From assembly GCA_934445015.1 (NCBI GenBank), contig CAKSDJ010000060.1, positions 1-7,572 of the forward strand: a stretch of DNA of 7,572 bases, written 5' to 3'. Below the pieces are notes generated by a model. It was not told the origin of the DNA and did not search any database. It saw only the letters and a program-made list of their open reading frames with translations. Position numbers and translations under genes: made by a program. Origin of the DNA: an uncultured Eubacteriales bacterium. GTDB taxonomy: Bacteria > Bacillota > Clostridia > Oscillospirales > Acutalibacteraceae. Numbering within the stretch: the stretch's first letter is position 1; every line of letters begins with the position of its first letter. Shown here in pieces: positions 1 to 5,737 of the stretch.

Positions 1-2
1 TG

Positions 3-284
3 GTATACCATATGAAAGCATGGAACGAAAAAGATGTTCTGCCCGTTCAGACGGCAGCAGGTATAACCAAAACAATGGCACCCCGTGATGAGATTACGCT
101 TGACATATATGAGGCTCATCGCCCAGTAAGCGATGTTCACGACTTTTACAGAAATTTTTGTGCCGCGCTTGACGGTAAAGAAAATTTAATCGTCAATGCA
201 GGCGAAGTCCGCCGTGTTATGCAGGTAATGGAAAGTTGTTTTGACTCTGCGAAGCGCGGACAGGCAATTGAAGTTAATATATAA
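3..284 (+). CDS. C-terminal fragment of a probable Gfo/Idh/MocA-family oxidoreductase
   Basis: The reading frame is open from the left edge of the window (codons V-Y-H before the first Met at 12), so this is the last ~93 residues of a longer gene and not a 90-aa protein starting at Met 12. No ribosome-binding site precedes that Met. The tail has a segment ending in residues like VRRVMQVMESCFDSAKRG followed by a short hydrophobic strand. This is the usual C-terminal end of Gfo/Idh/MocA NAD(P)-dependent sugar or inositol dehydrogenases, where a helix ending in 'a.rvm..ieaay.Sak.g' closes the protein. The Rossmann domain and the catalytic EKP-type motif lie outside the window, so substrate and activity cannot be read. 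A strong hairpin terminator follows about 50 nt after the stop, so it ends its transcription unit. The family assignment rests on the tail pattern alone. Confidence 0.6.
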   Translation, partial: VYHMKAWNEKDVLPVQTAAGITKTMAPRDEITLDIYEAHRPVSDVHDFYRNFCAALDGKENLIVNAGEVRRVMQVMESCFDSAKRGQAIEVNI

Positions 285-333
285 AACAGGCTTAATCCGT
301 ATCTGCCGCCTGACTTTAAAACAAAATAAAAGG

Positions 334-368
334 AACCGACCGTAAACACACGTCTACGGTCGGTTTTA
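334..368 (+). terminator. Rho-independent terminator, probably bidirectional
   Basis: A perfect 11-bp stem (334-344 pairing with 355-365) encloses a 10-nt loop and runs into a short T-rich tail (TTTTATT) on the plus strand. It closes the oxidoreductase unit. On the minus strand the same stem is followed by CCTTTTATTTTG, so it may also stop transcription coming from the convergent EF-G-like gene, which ends at 431. Confidence 0.85.
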
Positions 369-430
369 TTATACGCAAATTCGGTTATGTGCCTTTAAAG
401 CCTGCATACTGCGGCATTGCAACTGCACTG

Positions 431-2470
431 TTAATCTTTATTGGCGTCATCTATTATTTTTTGTGCTATGTTTGACGGCACGCTTTCATATCTTGCAAAT
501 TCAAGGGTAAATGTTGCTGTACCCTGAGTGAGCGAGCGCATAGCGGTAGAAAAGTCAGCCATTTCCGCTATCGGAACTTCGCCCACGATTTCCTGCATTT
601 TATTTTCCATAGGATTCATACCTATAATTCTGCCGCGGCGCTTGTTTATATCGCCTATAACATCACCGAGCATATCGTCTGGCACAATTACTTTAAGCGT
701 GCCGATAGGTTCAAGCAATACGGGATTTGCCTTTGAAACGCCTTCGCGGAATGCGATTGACGCTGCGGTTTTAAATGCCATTTCCGATGAATCAACCGGA
801 TGGTATGAGCCGTCTACAAGAGTCGCTTTTATACCCACCATAGGATATCCTGCCAAAACACCTTTTGCGGTAGAGTCGCGAAGTCCTTTTTCAACAGCGG
901 GGAAAAAGTTTTTGGGTACGGCGCCGCCGAATACTTTTTCTTCAAATACAAGTTCATTGCTGTCGCACGGTTCAAACTCGATCCAGACATCGCCGAACTG
1001 ACCGTGACCGCCCGATTGTTTTTTGTGCCTGCCCTGTGCCTTAACCGGTTTTTGAATTGTTTCGCGATATGCAATCTTCGGCTTTGTAAGCACAACATCG
1101 CAACCGAACTTTGATTTTAACTTTGAAACAACTATGTCGGTATGTTGCTCACCCAAAGTAGTCATTATAAGTTCGCGTGTTTCGGGGTCATTTGCAATTT
1201 TAAGCGTCGGATCCTCTTCGCAAATACGGTTAAGACCGGCGTTGATTTTTTCCTCATCGCCTTTTTTAGCAGGATAAACCGCCGTTTTAAGCGTAGGAGC
1301 CGGAAAATCTATCTTTTTGACTGCAATTTTGCCGGAGGTTGACAAAGTGTCGCCCGTAGCGGTAGAGCCGAGTTTTGAAACAGAACCTATATCGCCTGCC
1401 GAAATCTCGCTTGCGTCCTCCTGCCTGCCGCCTTTAAGCCACATTATTTTTGTAAGACGCTCCTCTTCTCCTGTGCGGTTGTTTTTAAGCCGCATATCGC
1501 CCGTGATTTTGCCCGATATAACCTTGAAATACGAGAGTTTTCCGACAAACGGGTCGGCAATTGTTTTAAAAATAAACAGCGCATTTTCTTTTGAAGAATC
1601 GGGAATTATTATTTCGCCGTCTTCAAGAGTTGTTTTGCACTCATCTGCAGCAGGCATTATCTGCGCTATGCTGTCTGCAAAAAGCGAAATTGCATCGCCT
1701 GTCTGTTGCACGCCGCAGTAAACGGGGCATATATCGCCCGATTTAACGCCTGTTTTAAGACCCGACATAATTTCATCCGGTGTGAGTTCTTCGCCTGAAA
1801 AGTATTTCTCCATCAAATTCTCATCAGTGCTGGCTACCGCTTCAATAAGCATATCGCGCATTCCGTTTATCTCTGAGTTTTCGGGTACGGGGCATTCGGT
1901 AAGGCTCAGGCCCTCGGCGGTATACGCGCGGTTGTTGACCAAATCAACATAGCACTTGACTGCGTCGTCAACCACATAAGGCACCACAACAGGGCAGATG
2001 ACCGCACCGTAATTTGCAACAAGAGCGGATATTACACGGTAAAAATGCGCGTGTGTGGAATTTAACTTGCCTACAAAAAATCCTATTGCCTTGCCGGCGG
2101 ATTTTGCCTTTTCAAACGCTTGCTTTGCACCTACGGTAAGACCCGATTTGCCCGAAACAGTGATTATAACGCTATCGGCTGCAGCAAGAGCCTCGCTTAC
2201 TCCGCCCGCAAAATCAAATAACCCCGGTGCGTCAATAAGATTTAACTTAACATCGCCCTTTTCGAGCGCATAAACCGCAGTTGAAACAGAGCAGCCTCGC
2301 TTTTTTTCTTCTGCATCAAAATCAAAAATCGAGGAGCCTTCTAACGTGTTACCTATTCTCTCAATTGCTTTTGAATGATAAAGCACCGCGCTTGCAAGTG
2401 TAGACTTGCCGGAATTGCCGTGTCCCAAAAAAGCAATGTTTTTAATTTTGTTTGCAGAATAGTTTTTCAT
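431..2470 (-). CDS. Elongation factor G-like translational GTPase paralogue (EF-G2/FusA2-type), divergent G motifs
   Basis: This 679-aa protein has the full five-domain EF-G layout. The G domain is at ~8-270, with P-loop GHGNSGKST at 16-24, switch I RGCSVS at 58-63, DAPGL at 80-84 and GKLN at 134-137. Domain II is at ~295-385 and domain III at ~395-465, with GEQH where EF-G has GELH. Domain IV is at ~466-590, with QSGGHGQFG at 485-493 and SYHPVDSSE at 555-563. Domain V is at ~591-679, with GDVIGDINKRRGRI at 602-615. Canonical EF-G has DTPGH and NKxD, so the catalytic His of switch II and the guanine-specificity Asp are both missing here. The domain IV His (H557), important for translocation, is kept. 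Length and motifs fit the EF-G-like paralogue group, not the housekeeping EF-G: there is no rpsL, rpsG or tuf neighbour. It is not Tet(M)-type either. The start is supported by GGAG 9 nt upstream of the ATG. The role is probably ribosome-associated in the cytoplasm; the exact function is unsettled. Confidence 0.9.
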   Translation of the reverse strand: MKNYSANKIKNIAFLGHGNSGKSTLASAVLYHSKAIERIGNTLEGSSIFDFDAEEKKRGCSVSTAVYALEKGDVKLNLIDAPGLFDFAGGVSEALAAADSVIITVSGKSGLTVGAKQAFEKAKSAGKAIGFFVGKLNSTHAHFYRVISALVANYGAVICPVVVPYVVDDAVKCYVDLVNNRAYTAEGLSLTECPVPENSEINGMRDMLIEAVASTDENLMEKYFSGEELTPDEIMSGLKTGVKSGDICPVYCGVQQTGDAISLFADSIAQIMPAADECKTTLEDGEIIIPDSSKENALFIFKTIADPFVGKLSYFKVISGKITGDMRLKNNRTGEEERLTKIMWLKGGRQEDASEISAGDIGSVSKLGSTATGDTLSTSGKIAVKKIDFPAPTLKTAVYPAKKGDEEKINAGLNRICEEDPTLKIANDPETRELIMTTLGEQHTDIVVSKLKSKFGCDVVLTKPKIAYRETIQKPVKAQGRHKKQSGGHGQFGDVWIEFEPCDSNELVFEEKVFGGAVPKNFFPAVEKGLRDSTAKGVLAGYPMVGIKATLVDGSYHPVDSSEMAFKTAASIAFREGVSKANPVLLEPIGTLKVIVPDDMLGDVIGDINKRRGRIIGMNPMENKMQEIVGEVPIAEMADFSTAMRSLTQGTATFTLEFARYESVPSNIAQKIIDDANKD

Positions 2471-2488
2471 AAAAGTACACTCCTTTTT

Positions 2489-2508
2489 GAACTTTAATCC
2501 TAAAGTTC
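2489..2508 (-). promoter_or_regulatory. Stem-loop in the 5' leader of the EF-G-like gene
   Basis: A perfect 8-bp inverted repeat (2489-2496 with 2501-2508, 4-nt loop) lies between the predicted transcription start near 2515 and the ribosome-binding site at about 2480-2487. In the mRNA the hairpin would sit only a few nucleotides from the 5' end and about 5 nt before the AAAGGAG. It could be a stabilising 5' hairpin, a translational control element or a repressor operator. The sequence alone does not distinguish these. Confidence 0.5.
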
Positions 2509-2521
2509 GGTTTACTAAATA

Positions 2522-2550
2522 ATTATATCACAATTGTTAAGCATTTACAA
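2522..2550 (-). promoter_or_regulatory. Sigma-A-type promoter of the EF-G-like gene
   Basis: On the minus strand TTGTAA (2545-2550) and TATAAT (2522-2527) are separated by exactly 17 nt. The predicted start near 2515 gives a leader of about 45 nt before the ATG at 2470. Confidence 0.75.
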
Positions 2551-2657
2551 CTAATTTTTTCAAAAGTTTCAAATTATTTTGTTTAAAACCTACAAAAACC
2601 GCATTCGGAGCGTAGTTTACATAAAGTATTACAAAATTGAAACCATTTGTAACCGAA

Positions 2658-2693
2658 TTGTTCCTTAATTTTTGGGTTAAATGATAATATAAT
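2658..2693 (+). promoter_or_regulatory. Probable promoter of the small secreted-protein gene
   Basis: A TA-rich -10 region holds GATAAT (2683-2688) overlapping TATAAT (2688-2693). The best -35 candidate is TTGTTC at 2658-2663, 19 nt before GATAAT. The spacing is longer than ideal, so the exact hexamers are uncertain. It is divergent from the EF-G-like promoter, with about 110 nt between the two -35 elements, where I see nothing else convincing. Confidence 0.4.
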
Positions 2694-2726
2694 ATAAGAG
2701 TACCAAGTGAAAGGAGTGTTTTAAAA

Positions 2727-3314
2727 ATGCGAAAAACTTTAAGTTTACTGTTGTCGGTAATTATGCTGGCGGTTTTTTCTTCGCTTATCACTCCTATTGC
2801 TACGGGCAGTCAACAGGTTTCGGCTGCAACCGTTAAAAGCATTTCCGACGAGGCGCTGAACGCACGCTTTTTAAATATGCTGAATCATAATTTTGTTTAT
2901 AATGATGATTTTAACGATGTTGATACCGTTATAAACAACTCCGTGTTCGCGTTAATAAATTTGCGTGACAGCGAAAACGAAGAATATATAAAAGACACCT
3001 ATGTTAAAGGCTTTGTAAATGATATGTACGGCATTGAAATCGCCGATATGTCGCAGCTTAATGCCGATTTTCCTCAAAAAGAGGGTTATGTTTATATTAT
3101 TCCGCGCGGATACACAACATACTCGCATAAAATTGTGTCGGTAAAACAAAACGAGGATGCAAGTTACACCGTTGTAAGCGAAGCAATAATAAATAATCAC
3201 GATTCAGATCCGCAAACGTATAAGGTTGTTTCATTGTTTGTTAAAAATGAAACCTCGTCTTTCGGATACAATATAATTTACAGCAATATCATAGATAGCG
3301 GCTCTAATATTTAA
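2727..3314 (+). CDS. Small secreted protein of unknown function
   Basis: This 195-aa protein begins with a clear Sec signal peptide: MRK, a hydrophobic core over residues 5-25, then a likely signal peptidase I site after V-S-A (about residue 33). There is no lipobox, no further membrane segment and no sorting signal, so the mature ~162-residue protein is probably released or loosely attached. The mature part is acidic, rich in Asn, Asp and Tyr, and has no cysteine. The second half alternates hydrophobic and polar residues (for example YVYIIPRG at 122-129 and HKIVSVKQNEDASYTVV at 134-150), suggesting a small beta-rich domain. I do not recognise the family. The ATG is preceded by AAAGGAGTG with about 10 nt between GGAG and the start. 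The gene stands alone, between its own promoter and a strong terminator. Nothing nearby hints at its role. Confidence 0.8.
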   Translation: MRKTLSLLLSVIMLAVFSSLITPIATGSQQVSAATVKSISDEALNARFLNMLNHNFVYNDDFNDVDTVINNSVFALINLRDSENEEYIKDTYVKGFVNDMYGIEIADMSQLNADFPQKEGYVYIIPRGYTTYSHKIVSVKQNEDASYTVVSEAIINNHDSDPQTYKVVSLFVKNETSSFGYNIIYSNIIDSGSNI

Positions 3315-3329
3315 CGGTATTTGATGTTT

Positions 3330-3363
3330 AAAAGAGGGCAAATTTAATTTGCCTTCTTTTTTT
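3330..3363 (+). terminator. Rho-independent terminator of the secreted-protein gene
   Basis: A 13-bp stem with one G-T pair (3330-3342 with 3348-3360, 5-nt loop) ends in a run of T. It begins 16 nt after the stop codon, and the next promoter (-35 at 3375) follows almost immediately, so it isolates the tRNA unit from the gene before it. Confidence 0.85.
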
Positions 3364-3374
3364 AATTTTTTTAC

Positions 3375-3403
3375 TTGACAAATCGTGCCAAAGCGTATAT
3401 AAT
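3375..3403 (+). promoter_or_regulatory. Consensus promoter of the tRNA unit
   Basis: Perfect TTGACA (3375-3380) and perfect TATAAT (3398-3403) are separated by 17 nt. This is the strongest promoter in the window and lies 30 nt before the first tRNA, as expected for a highly expressed stable RNA unit. Confidence 0.92.
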
Positions 3404-3433
3404 AGACGAGCTTGGCAAAAAGTATTTTAAAAC

Positions 3434-3510
3434 GGCTGTATAGCTCAGTTGGCTAGAGCACACGGTTCATACCCGTGGTGTCATTGGTTCAAATCCAATT
3501 ACAGCCACCA
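3434..3510 (+). tRNA. tRNA-Met (anticodon CAT), elongator type
   Basis: A full cloverleaf is visible. The acceptor GGCTGTA pairs with TACAGCC; the D arm is GCTC/GAGC; the anticodon stem CACGG/CCGTG has loop TTCATAC (anticodon CAT); the variable loop is 5 nt; the T arm ATTGG/CCAAT has loop TTCAAAT; then come A73 and an encoded CCA. The first pair is G-C, and the GGG/CCC anticodon stem of initiator tRNA is absent, so it is not initiator tRNA. The anticodon arm matches bacterial elongator tRNA-Met better than the lysidine-modified tRNA-Ile(CAT), though the sequence does not exclude the latter fully. Confidence 0.93.
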
Positions 3511-3512
3511 AC

Positions 3513-3588
3513 GGCCCGTTGGTCAAGAGGCCTAAGACACCGCCCTTTCACGGCGGTAACACGAGTTCGAATCTCGTACGGGTCACCA
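3513..3588 (+). tRNA. tRNA-Glu (anticodon TTC)
   Basis: The acceptor GGCCCGT pairs with ACGGGTC (one G-T pair at position 2). The anticodon stem CCGCC/GGCGG has loop CTTTCAC, giving anticodon TTC. The T arm is ACGAG/CTCGT with loop TTCGAAT, followed by A73 and an encoded CCA. It starts 2 nt after the CCA of tRNA-Met, so the two are cotranscribed and processed from one precursor. Confidence 0.95.
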
Positions 3589-3625
3589 AAAAAGCAATTA
3601 CCTATTTTCAGGTAGTTGCTTTTTT
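3589..3625 (+). terminator. Rho-independent terminator of the tRNA unit
   Basis: A long stem (3589-3603 with 3610-3624, one T-G pair, 6-nt loop ATTTTC) ends in TTTTTT. It begins at the base after the CCA of tRNA-Glu. Its A-rich left base and T-rich right base also make it usable from the minus strand. Confidence 0.9.
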
Positions 3626-3707
3626 ATTTTTATAAAAACTGTAAAAGCATATATAAAAGTAATACATACAAAAATGCAGAGTAAAGCACGATTTTGTTCA
3701 TAAACTC

Positions 3708-3741
3708 AAACGGCAGGTTCATTTATTTGAACCTGCCGTTT
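3708..3741 (-). terminator. Probable terminator of the GLUG surface-protein gene
   Basis: A perfect 14-bp GC-containing stem (3708-3721 with 3728-3741, 6-nt loop) begins 18 nt after the stop codon of the minus-strand gene. The T tract after it on the minus strand is weak (GAGTTTATG), so termination may be incomplete. The stem may also act as a 3'-end stabiliser. The stretch between it and the tRNA terminator (about 3626-3707) is AT-rich and shows no gene or promoter that I can support. Confidence 0.7.
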
Positions 3742-3759
3742 AATGCTGTTTATTTAAAA

Positions 3760-5556
3760 TTATTTATTCAGAAAAAACTTTTTTATTTGCGCCTTGCCTA
3801 TCAGTAATCCGCCGCACGCAAATGCCAAAATAGCCGTCAACAAAACAATACCGTTTACATCGCCGGTTTTAGGTGATGTTCCCTGAGGTTTTGTATTTGA
3901 CCCATTATCGGTTTTTGAACCTGATTCGGGTTTGCCGTCGGGCGTTTCGGATAATTTTGCTGTTACTGTATCTGCCTTAGCAATCTCTTTGCTTGCCGCA
4001 GAGTCGCTGTAATACTTATCGCAACCGTCGCAGTACCAATACTCGGTATTGCCTTCGGCATCTTTTGTTGCCGCTTTTGCATCGGTATGCTTAAGATTTG
4101 AATGATTTTTCAAGTCAAATTCGCCGTATTCGGCGTCGCATACTTCGCACTTGGCTTTGCTGCTGCAGGTGGCGGTGCCGCCTTTATGACCTGTGGCTTC
4201 AACCTCAGCAAAGCCCTCACGGTGACCGCAACGTGAACACTCGCTGCCTGCTTCAAGACCGGGTTCGGTGCAGGTCGGTTTTACCGCCGCTGCTTCAATC
4301 ATATCATGACCGCCGTAATAATCGACGCAGATATTTGCAAGCACGCCGTTTGTATCCTGTGCAGTGATCTCATACGTGCCTGACTCCTCTGAGCCTAAGG
4401 CTGAGAGTGACGCATTCTTGGTGCTGTCAAAAGAACATCCCGTTGCACTGCTGTTTATTCCCGAAGCGATCATACCGCCTATTGAACCTTCGCCTGCAAA
4501 AGTAATCTTACCAGCCGCGTGGCATTTTTCAAGTTTAACCCTGGCTGAGGTTGTACCTGCAAAACCGCCCGCTTTAGGATCCCATGAAGTCACGGTGCTT
4601 GTTACATCACCCATAGCAATGCTGTTTTTAATAATTGTGTTTTCTTCTGCGTAGCCGACAAAGCCGCCTAAATTCCAGTCTTTTGCTTCAACATCGCCGT
4701 AAGCCGCACAACGTGTTGCCTTTGTGTTGTAGAACAAAACGCCGGCAAAGCCGCCTGTGGTCCATCCGTCACTTTTTACATTGCCTGTTGCTACACAATC
4801 GGTAAGGTCTGACGCAAAGGCGTTACCTGAAAAACCGCCGGCAACGCAAATGCCGTTCACTTTGACATCCGCTTTGCACTTTTCAAAGTGAGTGTAACTT
4901 GCATCACCCACAAGACCGCCTGCATACATTGATGAAGAAACATTACCCGAAACCGTACAATTCTTTACAACGGTGTATGGTATATTGCTGCCACCGAGTA
5001 CGGATATACTTCCTATAAGAATGCCTGCGCCGTACTGCACATCTTCCATGTCTGTGCTGTAGCCTGCCAAAACCGTTCCGTTTTCTACAATCAAGTTTTG
5101 AACAGCCGGTTCAGTGCCTGCGGCAGCGATATTGCCGAAAAGACCTGCGCTGCAGTTTTTGTCGCGCTCATCTACGTAAAGGCCTGTGATCTTTTTACCG
5201 TTGCCGTCAAAAAATCCCATAAACGCCTGTGCAGATGCGCCGTAATTCTGATAACCGAGCGGTTTCCAGATATGGCCCGATAAGTCAATGTCCGCTGTAA
5301 GAATAAAATACTCTTTAACGTGGGTTGAGCCTTCAACTCCGCTGTTAACTTCTTTGACAAGTAATGCCAACTGCTCGGCTGATGCTATCTGATACGGGTC
5401 ACTTTGTGTACCTGTGCCGCCCGCAAACGAACTTGCGGCATAATTGGTCCAATAATCCTGCGGAACACTGTTTTCTGCCAATGCTGTTACAGGTATGCAA
5501 AGCACTGCTAAACACAAACTCAGCACAAAGCAAATAATTTTTTGTTTTAATTTCAT
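3760..5556 (-). CDS. Cell-wall-anchored surface protein with GLUG repeats and an SPKTG sorting signal
   Basis: This 598-aa protein has a Sec signal peptide (residues 1-27, cleavage after A-L-A). Residues ~43-145 have the pattern usual ahead of GLUG repeats: GGTGTQSDPYQI, then DIDLSG, then FDGNGKKITGL, then GLFG. About seven GLUG-type repeats of 27-33 residues follow (175-375), each starting near xGGFxG or xGGLVG and ending near 'C.a.G.v'. This is expected to form a beta-solenoid. Residues 425-530 are Cys-rich with CxxC pairs at 440/443, 470/473 and 509/512 and the 'C.e.G......C..C' pattern of clostridial secreted proteins. A Ser/Gly/Lys-rich linker leads to SPKTG (561-565), a membrane segment (~568-585) and a basic tail, which is a sortase substrate signal. 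No sortase gene lies in the window. The ATG has GGAGGT 8 nt upstream (5565-5570). Adhesion is a likely role but is inferred. Confidence 0.88.
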   Translation of the reverse strand: MKLKQKIICFVLSLCLAVLCIPVTALAENSVPQDYWTNYAASSFAGGTGTQSDPYQIASAEQLALLVKEVNSGVEGSTHVKEYFILTADIDLSGHIWKPLGYQNYGASAQAFMGFFDGNGKKITGLYVDERDKNCSAGLFGNIAAAGTEPAVQNLIVENGTVLAGYSTDMEDVQYGAGILIGSISVLGGSNIPYTVVKNCTVSGNVSSSMYAGGLVGDASYTHFEKCKADVKVNGICVAGGFSGNAFASDLTDCVATGNVKSDGWTTGGFAGVLFYNTKATRCAAYGDVEAKDWNLGGFVGYAEENTIIKNSIAMGDVTSTVTSWDPKAGGFAGTTSARVKLEKCHAAGKITFAGEGSIGGMIASGINSSATGCSFDSTKNASLSALGSEESGTYEITAQDTNGVLANICVDYYGGHDMIEAAAVKPTCTEPGLEAGSECSRCGHREGFAEVEATGHKGGTATCSSKAKCEVCDAEYGEFDLKNHSNLKHTDAKAATKDAEGNTEYWYCDGCDKYYSDSAASKEIAKADTVTAKLSETPDGKPESGSKTDNGSNTKPQGTSPKTGDVNGIVLLTAILAFACGGLLIGKAQIKKFFLNK

Positions 5557-5576
5557 TTATAAGTACCTCCGTTTAT

Positions 5577-5593
5577 CGGCGTAAAGTCCGCCG
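5577..5593 (-). promoter_or_regulatory. GC-rich mini-hairpin just before the GLUG gene's ribosome-binding site
   Basis: CGGCG (5577-5581) and CGCCG (5589-5593) pair across a 7-nt loop, 6 nt upstream of the GGAGGT. It stands out in an AT-rich leader and could affect translation initiation. It does not match a riboswitch I recognise. Confidence 0.35.
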
Positions 5594-5618
5594 CTTTTTT
5601 GCTTGTTAAGTTTCTTCT

Positions 5619-5653
5619 GTTATATAAATATTGTCAAATGTTGCTGTTTACAA
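5619..5653 (-). promoter_or_regulatory. Candidate promoter region for the GLUG surface-protein gene
   Basis: On the minus strand a TTGACA (5632-5637) and a TTGTAA (5648-5653) lie close to an AT-rich TATTTATATAAC (5619-5630). TTGACA has no good -10 at 16-18 nt. TTGTAA has TATTTA at 17 nt, which is a weak match. A promoter is plausible here because the gap to the upstream gene is 181 nt, but the hexamers cannot be fixed. Confidence 0.3.
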
Positions 5654-5698
5654 ACACAGCAAATGAAAATTTTAATTCCTGTTTTTATATTCACCTCC
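5620..5698 (-). other. Orphan ribosome-binding site followed by a 22-codon open frame without ATG
   Basis: On the minus strand GGAGGTG (5692-5698) is as strong as the sites of the two surface-protein genes, but no ATG, GTG or TTG follows at a proper distance. The in-frame codon at the expected start position is ATA (5686-5688). It opens a frame of 22 codons (ending with TAA at 5620-5622) that reads like the beginning of a signal peptide: I-K-T-G-I-K-I-F-I-C-C-V-C. This may be a decayed gene start or a leader peptide with a non-standard start. Chance cannot be excluded. Confidence 0.25.
5641..5662. repeat. 7-bp inverted repeat, possible operator
   Basis: TTGCTGT (5641-5647) and ACAGCAA (5656-5662) form a perfect dyad with an 8-nt spacer. 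It sits 3 nt from the TTGACA hexamer on the minus strand. It has no T tract, so it is not a terminator. The position suggests a regulator-binding site or a leader structure. Confidence 0.4.
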
Positions 5699-5712
5699 GA
5701 TGACTGTTTTTT

Positions 5713-5737
5713 TATTTGTATTGTAAAAATACAAATA
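5713..5737. repeat. 10-bp inverted repeat abutting the stop codon of the collagen-like gene
   Basis: TATTTGTATT (5713-5722) and its exact complement (5728-5737) are separated by 5 nt. In the minus-strand transcript the hairpin begins directly after the TGA stop and is followed by a run of A, not T. It is therefore not a canonical terminator, and read-through into the GLUG gene is possible. It may protect the 3' end of the lipoprotein message. Confidence 0.5.

Noticed and set aside
528..1721. Plus-strand open frames opposite the EF-G-like gene (for example 528-1001 and 1317-1721)
   Set aside because: The minus-strand frame is a full-length, motif-bearing EF-G homologue. The opposite frames have no ribosome-binding site and no recognisable protein features.
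431..2470. Tet(M)-type ribosomal protection (tetracycline resistance) protein
   Set aside because: Tet(M) relatives keep DTPGH and NKxD-like motifs. This protein's G motifs and domain IV sequence fit the EF-G-like paralogue group instead, and there is no mobile element nearby.
2537..2791. Minus-strand open frame across the divergent intergenic region
   Set aside because: It overlaps two promoters and the start of the secreted-protein gene, has low-complexity composition and no ribosome-binding site.
3434..3510. Initiator tRNA-fMet or lysidine-type tRNA-Ile(CAT)
   Set aside because: The first pair is G-C, and the initiator GGG/CCC anticodon stem is absent. The anticodon arm CACGG-TTCATAC-CCGTG resembles elongator tRNA-Met more than tRNA-Ile2.
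4098..4654. Plus-strand frames opposite the GLUG protein gene
   Set aside because: They lack initiation signals and are explained by the codon use of the repeats on the other strand.
5557..5660. A c-di-GMP or other riboswitch in the leader of the SPKTG surface-protein gene
   Set aside because: Such control is known for C. difficile adhesins, so I looked for the conserved core. The leader is short, and the GC-rich hairpin at 5577-5593 does not match a riboswitch core I know.
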